DNA from: Amoebophrya sp. AT5.2
Taxonomy: Eukaryota; Sar; Dinophyceae; Syndiniales; Amoebophryaceae
Length of the DNA: 18,363 bases
Direction: 5' to 3'
Assembly (NCBI GenBank): GCA_005223375.1
Contig: RXOD01004776.1
Span: forward strand, 1 to 18,363
Every line of letters starts with the position of its first letter. Position 1 is the first letter of the stretch. A program made the position numbers and the translations under genes. Under the pieces are notes generated by a model that was given only the letters and a program-made list of their open reading frames with translations, was not told the DNA's origin and did no database searches. Below are positions 1 through 8,470 of this stretch, one piece after another.

Positions 1-2
1 GA

Positions 3-3000
3 GCCGCGGAAAAGGCCCGCAGGCGGCAGATCCGGATGAAGAAGAAGATTCGCGAGCAGATTCGCAAGGCGAAGAAGGTGTTCTTTCGGTTCACGCGTGC
101 GGTCTACGCGCGGCCCGGCGGGATGCCGATGGTGCGCGCGGACCGACTCCCGGCGCCGAACGCCGCGGACCCAACGGACGTTAGCTGGCGGTTTTTGAAG
201 GGCTTCGAGGGCGGGATCGGCGCACAGGAAGTGAACGGCGAGTTTTCGTTTCGACGGTTCCTGGACGCCCACGACTTCAAGATCGGGCGCTTCGACTGCG
301 TTGCCGCGCTGGTGAAGGCGGGACAGCTGGCAAACGACTTGGTCTCCACGATCCTACCAAAGGTGGTGGACTCCAAGCTGCGCAAGGAAACAAGAGCCGC
401 TGCAGGTGCTGGGGGGAATGAAACGAACTCAACCTTTTCGTCGGATCGTATTGTCGTGCAACCGAGGACAGCTGCGCCTGCTGGCGAAAATGATCACAAT
501 CAGGAGGCAGCTTCTTCTTCATCTTCTGAGCTGATGAACAAAGGAGCAGACCAAAAGCCGCAGAAGTTTCAAGGCGAAGTTCTTGACGATCCGTACTACT
601 GCAAAGAGCTGCAGACTCCGGGGTTTTCAGAGGTGTTCGGGAGGCACCGCATCAGCTTCCGTAACCACCTCCTGTTCGACGCGACGGTTCAGCTGAACAG
701 CGATTTTCAGCCCAACGCCGTGGACCGGTGGTTCCAAGGGAAAGCAGCCAAGGGATCGTGGTCGGTGGCGCTCCCACTGGCCATTCCAGACGCACCGAAA
801 GGCCAATACGATACCGTCGTGGCGCCCAAGCCTCAGCCTCAGCCGGCCCCGCCGAGCAGCAGCACGGCCTCAGGACCGGTCGCAGCGAGCGCAGAGGATG
901 TAGATAAGCAGCGTCATTTTGACAAGGTGATGGCCGCCGCACTGGACGATCTTTCGAAGGGCACGCTGCCCATCTTCACGGACGCATCAGTGATTCAGCG
1001 CCATCATCCGGAGTTCCTACCCCTTTTGAAGGAGTACCGCTACTCGCACGATTCGCTGACGAAGTTTTCCCAGGCAGATCTCGACAGAAACGAGGCGCCC
1101 GTGGACCACGCGGCCGTGCAGGCGGTTTTAGCGAACCACAAGAAGAAGAACCTCGTGTGGTCGGCGATCGCGAACAAGTACGTGCGGCCGCGATTAGGCA
1201 CGCACATGTTTCTGCAACGGGAGAGCTGTAGGCAGCTCGTGGAGCGGGGATTGGCGCACTGGAACACGCGGTTGGGGGACAGCGTGAACTGGTTCCACGC
1301 CGACGCGATGCGAGAGCAGTTCGCGACAAAACGACAGCCGAAGTTCGAAGTGGGCGAGTTTGTGGCCGCAGGCAGCGTGCGCAACATGGGCTTCAACGCC
1401 TCACAGACGGAACGGCTGTGGAAGGGTTTGCACACGCATCAAACGCTGGAAGACGCCGTCCGGTCGAAGCTCGAGGAAGGCGTGGAATACCTGGTGGAGC
1501 GGTACTGCGACAAAGCGCCGCTCTGGTGGGAACCGGGCTCGACCTCGATCCTTGACCGCGACACCCAGCACGTGTGGGCGCAAATGCAGAAGTTTGTCAA
1601 CAAAGAGGTGGCGCAGACGCTGGCCGACGTAAGAGCGAAGGAGCAGACCAGGAACCATGCTGGTCTTTCGGACGGCGATAGAGACACCCTCGACTCGAAG
1701 CTCGTGCTCGAGATGTCGCAGAAACAGATCCTCACGGCCCCACCTGATGAATACAACGGTGTCGCCGCGCTGGATCACTCTGCTGCGCTTTCGGTGCGCG
1801 CCGCGGACATCAATTCCATTTTCATACCCGGCGCAGACACCCGCACAGCGCCCGCCATCCGAACCCTCCTCCAGCCTCCGGGCGGCGCGGGGGCCGAAGA
1901 TGCCATCTCTGCTATCGCCGACCGTCAGCACCAGCAAACCAAGCTGTTGTCGGAGGTCCATGGTTTTTCCGTTACTCGGATTCCAATGGGTAATTTTGAC
2001 CGCACGCTGCAATCGTGGGTGGACGACTTTCGGTACGAGCTGATCTGCCCCATGCTGGAGTGGAATGCGTGGAATATGACGATGTGGCACCCCGTGGCCC
2101 ACCACCAGTACAACTGCAGCTCGCTCACGGCGTCCGAGCACGCGTACGTCCACCGGTTGGTGTCCACCACGGACAGCATCCAGGCCGGCGTGCCCGGCAT
2201 GGCGCACATGGAGCTGCAGATGGAGGACCGCGTGCTCGCGTTCCTGCTCCTTTCCCATCGCGGGATGTTGGTCCAAACGCAAACGCAATCGAGCCCCGCA
2301 GAAAAGAAGAAGAACAGAGGTGGAGAAACTACAATAAGTTCGCTCGGGTTCGGGCGGCACCTGAACCTGCAGGCCTTCGGGAAGCTGTACGCGTCGCAGC
2401 AGCTGGGGCCGCCGCCGACGGGCCCCGCGACCCCCTGGGACGACCTGTTCTTCATGTACAACCACACACTGCTGTGCAAGCCGTACGACGACGCTGTGGC
2501 GTACACGTGGAACCGGGGCACGGCCGTGGTGAAGCAGATACAGATGGGTTTTTTGTCCAACGTGGCGAGCCAGCGGCTGCTGAGCAAGAAGCTGAGCCTG
2601 ATGAACGACGGCGTCGCGCTGTCTCTGAGCTTGGGGCGGAACCGGTCGCGGGAGTGGCTGCTGGACGGCAACTTTCGGCACGACCTGAAGCCGGAGGAGG
2701 GCGCGGTGAAGTGGGGAGCGTACGACCACTACGTGGAATTGCCGGTCTCCGAGAAGGCGTCGCGGAGCAAGGCCGAGTACGGGGAGGAGCCGCTGGCCGT
2801 GAGCACGATGGTGCTCTCCCGGCGACTGGCGCGGTACTTCGGCCAGCAGGACCCGAATGAACCGCACCCAGACGATCTGTACAGCGACGCGCGGAGACAC
2901 ATGGACAACGCGGAGGGACGGGACATCCAACGCCGCTTCATCGAAATGGTGTCGAAATACCCGAACCTACCGGCGGAGGACCTCGAGCACCTGGCGGAAC

Positions 3001-4519
3001 ACGTGCGGCCGCCAGAAAACGAAGCGAAAGTGCTGGACAAGGTATTCGGATTTGGCCCTCCTGCTCCAGCAGCACCGCCTCCGGAAAAAACACAATCATC
3101 TCGTCCAACAGGAGGAGGATCACCTCCTGGCGCCAAAGATAGCAATGCGGCTCGTTCAAAGTTACCGAAGCTGCCTCTTCCACTGAGCGCCGGCAAGGAA
3201 AAGATGCGCGATAAGGAAAACAAAGGACTCATCATCATGCAGGAAGCAGAGGGGGTGGTGAATGCAACTCTGAGCGAGTTTGAAACGACGCTGGATCCGA
3301 TCATCGACTACGACGAGTATGTGGACCGCAACTTTCGCCGCGCGCACGACTTCGCTGGTCAGCAGAAAGCGGAGGACGTCCGGGTGTGGAAGAAAGTGCG
3401 ACAGCTACTCGAGCTCAACGAGGATAGCGACTACGGCGAAGAGGGACAGGGAGATGAAGTAGACGCGCTTCCCGTCGCTACGACGAGCCTTGGAATAGTA
3501 GACGACGACGGAAAGACAAGCAGGTTCGTGGAAGATAGCTTTCCGCCGGAATACCGCAAGTACTACGAGCAAATCCGCGAAGCGTACGAATCGAAGGAGT
3601 CCGGGCACCTGGACACGGCGCACATTCCGACGACTCTGCAGCTCGCAATTCTGGACGCGCTGAATGACGAAGAGGAAGATGACGAGACCACTTCTGTCGA
3701 GGAAGGAGCGCCGGCTCTCGCGACCGTTGATGCTGATCCAGCTAGCGCGAACTACCACGCGAGCGCCACCGCAGGACTAATGCACAGTACGAAACCGGCG
3801 GCGCGCGAGGGTAAACAGCCAGCTGGGACTACGTCAACGTCGGTTAATAGAGTAGGATCCTCAAGTGCAAGTGCGACAAAATCTTTTTCCCGTAGGAGAA
3901 GGCGGCACAACCCGAGCACCGCTAACGGGCCCCTTCGTCTGTTTAAATCTCGCACACCGCGGAAGAGATCGTGCGCGGGGATCGAGTACTACTCCGAGCT
4001 TCCATTCGGGTATTCCACGATCGATTTCTGGGAACCTCAAGAAAAACAGGGCCACGCACGGGATCCGGGCCAGAAAGATTGTCTGTCCTGCTGGTTGCGT
4101 GGACCGAAGTACTCCCAAAACACCGGCTGGATGTGCTGGAAAGGCAAAGGCATGAAAGTGGTACTGTAAGCTTTCTATTATATTACACCAAAGCGACAGC
4201 TAATACATCTACGAACGAACATCCGCGAATACTAAATAGTTTTTTTACTTTAAATATTGAAGATCGCTGGACGTGGACCTCCACACTACAGACCGATCCT
4301 TCGCGCTGTTGCGGTCGCTTGGAAACGCCCTTCATACACGCGAACCTTTGGGCGCACTACCCCCGGACGGACTGCCTTCTCGCTGAGCACCTGTGCAGCG
4401 ACTTCTTGTTTGGCATGTGGCGCCGCAGCCTGAAGACCGGATTGCCGAACGTGCAGGAGGCACAGCGCCCCGACCGACGCGAATACGCCGATTCCCCACT
4501 CAGCAACTTGATTTACTAA
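3..4519 (+). CDS. Very large protein of unknown function, 5' partial, two exons seen
   Basis: I do not recognise this protein. The frame is open from base 3, so the Met at 36 may be internal and the 5' end is probably outside the window. Without splicing the frame stops at 4167-4169. I propose a donor GTACTG at 4161 and an acceptor CTACAG ending at 4291. Both are phase 0, and exon 4292-4519 has strong GC3 bias, giving about 1450 residues from Met36. The N-terminus is rich in Lys and Arg. Blocks with many Trp, His and Tyr alternate with low-complexity spacers at about residues 117-175, 565-635, 746-767, 1005-1067 and an acidic stretch near 1210-1230. The C-terminal end is Cys-rich (CLSC, MCW, then CC and further Cys in the last exon). 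No membrane segment, signal peptide or catalytic motif was evident. The alternating layout suggests a lineage-specific structural or complex subunit, but this is only inference. Confidence 0.75.
4161..4291 (+). other. Proposed intron near the 3' end of the large unknown gene
   Basis: The segment starts GTACTG and ends CTACAG. It is AT-rich compared with both flanks and joins two GC3-biased reading frames in phase 0. A donor at 4156 (GTGGTA) would also keep the frame and drop one valine. A GTAC donor recurs at other introns of this window (8627, 16134, 17930), which supports the choice of 4161. Confidence 0.5.
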
Positions 4520-4808
4520 CCGTATGAATGTATCTACATGCATCTACTTCCAACGCTATACATACGTATGTATGCGAATGCGATGTCGAAGTCCTAGGTA
4601 GCTGCGATGTCGAAGCGTCAAAGTCGATCTAGCTTCACTTGGACCTACCGTATCCATCGCCCCTGTATTCTCGTACGGGGCCGCTGCGGCGGCTACCAAA
4701 TCCAAAACTGATGGCTTTGAATGTATCTACTTACATCTACTTTACATCTTCTTCGTCCAAACTACAAGGCTTCGTCAGCCGCGACCTACTCGTACGGCAC
4801 TCCTGTCC
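4520..4808. other. Intergenic stretch with short direct repeats
   Basis: No convincing coding frame was seen. Two imperfect copies of a 25-base unit lie at 4525-4549 and 4718-4742 (23 of 25 identical by eye). A 12-base unit GCGATGTCGAAG occurs at 4580-4591 and 4604-4615, with a period of 24. The stretch follows the stop of the large unknown gene and presumably holds its 3' UTR. Confidence 0.5.
4525..4742. repeat. Imperfect 25-base direct repeat, two copies
   Basis: Copies at 4525-4549 and 4718-4742 share the core TGAATGTATCTAC and then ATCTACTT, and differ at two positions. They are 193 bases apart. The function is unknown. They may be the remains of a small duplication or target-site-like duplicates. 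Confidence 0.5.
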
Positions 4809-5214
4809 ATGTGGTCCTCCACTGTGCGAAATCTGAGTGCCGCCGTGCTGTTGTACCGGAAGAGCAAGTCCAGCGTGCTGCTGCTGGGACTGGGCCTGGG
4901 GGTGGAGAGAACAAGATACTAGCAGGCTCCCAGTCTCGTTGTGGTTTGTACTAATCGGCAGGTGATGCTGGAACAAAGATGGATACATCTGATGTATGGA
5001 TGTCCGTTACAGTGAGGGAGCCGCGAGAGAAGAAGGCAAAGACGATGGAGCGACCAGTACTTCTAAAGCTGAGCTTTACAAAACATCGAGCGCAAAATAT
5101 CGGCAATTTTGTAGTAGTACTAAGACCCGCCTTACGGACACGGAGTTCGTTGATAAATGCAGGCGCTCCGAACTTCATCGCCAAGCACGACCCAGCCCTC
5201 GCTACTTGTTATAA
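4809..5214 (+). CDS. Possible two-exon small membrane protein, about 97 residues
   Basis: An ATG at 4809 opens a frame with almost purely G/C third positions. It encodes a basic start followed by a hydrophobic Leu/Gly stretch (VLLLGLGLG) and soon meets a stop (4917-4919). A phase 0 donor GTGGAG at 4902 and an acceptor ending at 5016 would join it to a Lys/Ser/Thr/Glu-rich frame that ends with TAA at 5212-5214. The product would have a short N-terminal membrane or targeting segment and a charged tail, like many small mitochondrial inner-membrane proteins, but no family is recognised. The acceptor is weak: other AGs at 4978 and 5012 exist, and the second exon has only moderate GC3. The gene sits in the gap between the large unknown gene and the channel gene, on the same strand. 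It could equally be non-coding. Confidence 0.3.
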
Positions 5215-5289
5215 AAGTTCTTTGGTTTGAGGGAACGCCGACGACAAGGAGTTCACTCTCACAGTCACTACCTGTACCACTTCCAGTTC

Positions 5290-5332
5290 CACTAGTTGTA
5301 GTAGTACTAGTAGTTCTAGTAGTAGGAGTTAC
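5290..5332. repeat. AGT/TAG-rich simple-sequence tract upstream of the channel gene
   Basis: The tract is an irregular run of AGT and TAG triplets (CTAGTTGTAGTAGTACTAG and similar) about 60 bases before the channel start codon. It probably lies in the 5' UTR or promoter. Smaller copies of the same triplet run occur at about 5111-5122. Confidence 0.6.
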
Positions 5333-5388
5333 TGTTACAGCGTAATTTATATATAATTATTTCATCTTGCTGAAGCTTTTCGTGCGAG

Positions 5389-7548
5389 ATGTCAACACGT
5401 GGTGGTGGGGACGCATTCCGCGTTGTCTCACCAGAGGCCGATGAGGATTTGGACGTGAACGCCCTTGATTCTGCCTCCAACGTCGGCGACCGTGGATCAA
5501 TATCTTCAAACGTCCTCGATCCACAATCTGCCTTAAAGCCACCCGGTGGTGCTCCCGCCGGTTCGGCTCCCCCCGCTACCGGAGCAAGTGCTGCTGGCAG
5601 TGCCGCCGCTGCCAACGCTGGAGCGGGCAGCAGTAGCGTCACCTCCAGCAGGAGCAAGTTTTTCCGGCGTGCCAGCACGACTTCCGTCGAGCTTCCTCCT
5701 CACTTTCGCGATATTGACTGGAGCCAGCGCCCGCTTCTGATCGACGAGGCCGGGGTCCCGATTCCGACTTCGGTGGAGTTTATGATGCAGGTGCTGCGCT
5801 TCCAGGTGGAGGTGAAGGAGGGAAAGGAGCTGCTTTTTTTCGACCTCAAGCTGTACATCTACTGGACCGACCACCGCCTCGAGGGCTACCCGAAGCAGGA
5901 CGTGCCCGCCGAGATTTGGCGCCCGGAGTTTTTGTGCGACGCCGGGGCGGGGGTCGACCTGGGCGGCGCCGAACGGTACGAGCTGCTGCCAACGTTCGCG
6001 CTGAAGGACAACCGTAACGGCGAGCTGCAGATGATCGTGAGCCTCTCGCTGCAGCGCGACCTTGGGGAAAATCTGGAGAGAATGCGGGCGTTTCCCTTCG
6101 ACGGCACGCGTGTGAACATGATGGTCGTAGTCGGGGGCGAAAAGCGGTGCGAGGGCACGAAAGACATCAGCGTCAGCTGGTCGAAAACCGCCTGGGCACA
6201 GAGATCTTGGGGCGACGAGGCTGGTGGGGTGGAAGATGAGGAAGATGAAGAAGTAGAGCAGGGGGACGGTATTAACGCACCAGAAAAGGGCCCCGCAAAA
6301 TCGAACTCGCAATCGCTGGATTCGAAGAAAAGAGGCGGTTACATCACGATAAAGAAGCTGCTGGCGGTGCTACAGGGGCAGGCTGCGGCAAAGGGCCTAT
6401 CCGCACAGGAAAAGTTGCAGCGACGGCGATCCGCCGCGCTGATGGAGCGCGCCGTGCGCCACGTGTTTGGGCGGGTTGTCGTGCCGCGGCAGCAGGCAGT
6501 AAAATTTCTGGAATCGGCCGCCGAAACGGTGTGGCGGGAACTCGTTGAAAGCCGCGCCGAGGTGGGGGAAAATAGCCCCCCCGCCGACTTGTTCACAGGG
6601 GTGACGCGGTCGGAGTTCGAAGAGCAGCTTAGCTTCGCCGAAGGTGCGCTGCACTCGCTTGCCGACGAAGATTTGCGAAAACGGAGTGACAGCAGAAAGG
6701 GCTTTGGGGAAGAAACGCCAGCAGGCGCGGCCGTAGCTGATGAGACCGAGCACGTGAACCATTTCGCCACCTGGCAGATTCGGTCTCACCACGGTGAGTA
6801 CAAGCTCCATGCGTTCAGCTACGGCATCGCCAACCACATGTCTCCCCAGACCAACGTGACCTACTGGGACCTGCTGTTTTCCCTCCACCTTTCGCGGGTG
6901 CCGAATTTCTACGTGATCAAGGGCATCGCGCCACTCTACGTCTGCGCCTGCTTTGGGCTGATGACGTACTTTGTCGAGCCGGACGACCTGGGGACCCGAC
7001 TGGCGCTCCTGTTCGCGTTGTTTCTCACCTGCTTCGCGATCCAGTGGGTAGTCGTGGAACGGCTGCCGAACCTTCCGTTCCTCACCATCCTGGACGAAGT
7101 AGCGTTTTTTTCGGTGCTCTTTCTGTTCGCGATCGCGGGCACGCAGTGCTGCGTGTATCGCCTCACGCGGTTTTCAGTCCTGTTGGACGAGAGTGCGGCG
7201 GTGGGGGCGGGCAGTCTTTCAGACGAAATGCAAAAGCTGGCGCGTACAGTGGTCTTCTTCGACAAGGAGAAAGCGCAAGTGCTGGACGTGCTGTTCGGGG
7301 GCGGTTTGTTTCTGGGCTTCCTGGTGGGCTGCGTGGGATGGCGGCTTTTCTGGCGGATATCGACACTGCGGCGAAACAGCGGACTCTGGTCCCGCCTGTC
7401 CGAAGACCCGAAGTTTCAGTTTGGGACGATGACGCGGGAATGCTTTAGGTTCGACGTTCTGGACTTTGAAAAGCGGGGGGGAGACCAAATGGAAGCCACG
7501 CTCAAGGGACTGATGGGAAACAGAGTCGTGCCAGCGATGGAATTCTAG
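5389..7548 (+). CDS. Pentameric ligand-gated ion channel (Cys-loop/pro-loop superfamily), single exon
   Basis: This 719-residue protein has the marks of a pentameric ligand-gated channel subunit. In the ligand-binding domain I see YWTDHRL (158-164), IWRPEF (176-181, the WxPD position) and FPFD (235-238). Both loop cysteines are absent: the expected sites are Asn228 and Val242, as in prokaryotic members and the group called pro-loop receptors. Four hydrophobic segments follow at about 507-528 (M1, after LSRVPNFY), 534-555 (M2, pore), 565-592 (M3, after the LPNLPF turn) and 632-655 (M4), then an unusual 64-residue tail. About residues 275-455, acidic then helical and charged, are an insert between the FPFD loop strands and the last strand before M1. 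The first 100 residues are Ala/Ser/Gly-rich with no visible signal peptide. An in-frame stop lies 18 bases before the ATG at 5389. The ligand and ion selectivity cannot be read. Confidence 0.88.
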   Translation: MSTRGGGDAFRVVSPEADEDLDVNALDSASNVGDRGSISSNVLDPQSALKPPGGAPAGSAPPATGASAAGSAAAANAGAGSSSVTSSRSKFFRRASTTSVELPPHFRDIDWSQRPLLIDEAGVPIPTSVEFMMQVLRFQVEVKEGKELLFFDLKLYIYWTDHRLEGYPKQDVPAEIWRPEFLCDAGAGVDLGGAERYELLPTFALKDNRNGELQMIVSLSLQRDLGENLERMRAFPFDGTRVNMMVVVGGEKRCEGTKDISVSWSKTAWAQRSWGDEAGGVEDEEDEEVEQGDGINAPEKGPAKSNSQSLDSKKRGGYITIKKLLAVLQGQAAAKGLSAQEKLQRRRSAALMERAVRHVFGRVVVPRQQAVKFLESAAETVWRELVESRAEVGENSPPADLFTGVTRSEFEEQLSFAEGALHSLADEDLRKRSDSRKGFGEETPAGAAVADETEHVNHFATWQIRSHHGEYKLHAFSYGIANHMSPQTNVTYWDLLFSLHLSRVPNFYVIKGIAPLYVCACFGLMTYFVEPDDLGTRLALLFALFLTCFAIQWVVVERLPNLPFLTILDEVAFFSVLFLFAIAGTQCCVYRLTRFSVLLDESAAVGAGSLSDEMQKLARTVVFFDKEKAQVLDVLFGGGLFLGFLVGCVGWRLFWRISTLRRNSGLWSRLSEDPKFQFGTMTRECFRFDVLDFEKRGGDQMEATLKGLMGNRVVPAMEF

Positions 7549-8470
7549 GACTACGACTGGCTACGATCCGCCCCTGGCCATGCGGCAGCGGAAGGTAGGA
7601 GGTGGAGAACTTCCACCAGGCTGACCAACCAAGCTGACACTGTAAAGGCACCTGCCGGTCTTGATGGCTTCGTTCGTGAACAATTTAAGTGCGAGGACTC
7701 AACGCAGAATAACTCCTCCTCCAGCCTGGCGCATTCTTGGTGAGGAGTGGGAAGATAAAGAAGATGCTCATGTCGATATTATTGGCTGCTTCAGATGTTG
7801 CCTGTTGAGATGCAATTGCAAGCCCAAACTTAAGCCGGGCAAACGTCATGGCACGACCCTAGTGCGGGCGGCCCGGCTCCTCGTCACGACACCTACGGTT
7901 GTACTGATGCGTGAACGTTGCAGCGTACTGCGCTCGGTTCGCGTTCCCGGTACGATCTCGGAAAATCTTCCTGACAGAACAAACAAGAAACAAATTCAAA
8001 TTGGAAGATCATCGTTTCGTGTTTTGTTCTGCGGCTCCGTTCCGTTTCTAACTTCCTCCATCACAAATAACACACAAAGTTGAAGTTCACTCATGGATCC
8101 GACCCCTAATATATGATAACGCAACATTCGGAACCGGGTCCGATGCGTGCCAACATAGTGGTTCGGCTCTCATACCTCATCCTGATCAGCGATCGAGCCC
8201 ATCATGATTTTCTAACGTTAAGTAAGTAGTAGCAGAGTACGAATAGAATAAATATCGCAAGTCGCAGCTTTTTGCTATCGATGACGTAGACGTTCTTGAC
8301 CACGACATACTACTCCACCTCTGTACCTGTAGCCAGGAGTGATAGCGATTAGTATGCCTACGGTTCTTGATAGTGATACCCTTATTTTCCTTCCAGCAAA
8401 AATTCCATTCATTGAGATTGATTCCCATTTTTCCGTCGGCGTCGACCATTTCTAGCACTAACAGAAAACA
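7549..8470. other. Gap between channel gene and HIRA-like gene
   Basis: The first 192 bases stay open in the channel frame after its TAG, up to TGA at 7741-7743. From about 7980 the DNA is AT-rich and closed in all plus frames, apart from the short start of the next gene at 8471. It presumably contains the 3' UTR of the channel gene and the promoter of the next gene. I see no WD40-coding stretch here that could supply the missing propeller of the HIRA-like gene. Confidence 0.5.
7664..8083 (+). CDS. Weak small ORF, Cys-rich centre, 139 residues
   Basis: An ATG at 7664 opens a 139-codon frame with a Cys cluster near residues 42-52 (GCFRCCLLRCNC) followed by a Lys/Arg-rich stretch. Third positions show only moderate GC bias and the last third looks non-coding. 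No family is recognised and no splice partner was found. It overlaps, in another frame, the extension after the TAG of the channel gene, so at most one of the two is real. Confidence 0.15.
   Translation: MASFVNNLSARTQRRITPPPAWRILGEEWEDKEDAHVDIIGCFRCCLLRCNCKPKLKPGKRHGTTLVRAARLLVTTPTVVLMRERCSVLRSVRVPGTISENLPDRTNKKQIQIGRSSFRVLFCGSVPFLTSSITNNTQS

Noticed and set aside
1401..2930. Minus-strand ORF of 509 codons inside the large unknown gene
   Set aside because: It is the antisense shadow of a GC3-biased gene; stops are rare opposite such codons, and its Arg/His/Val-rich product looks random.
5389..7743. Nuclear stop-codon reassignment (known in some syndinians and ciliates) to explain the TAG in the channel frame
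   Set aside because: The 1377- and 719-codon frames contain no in-frame TAA, TAG or TGA, which is unlikely if stops were used as sense codons.
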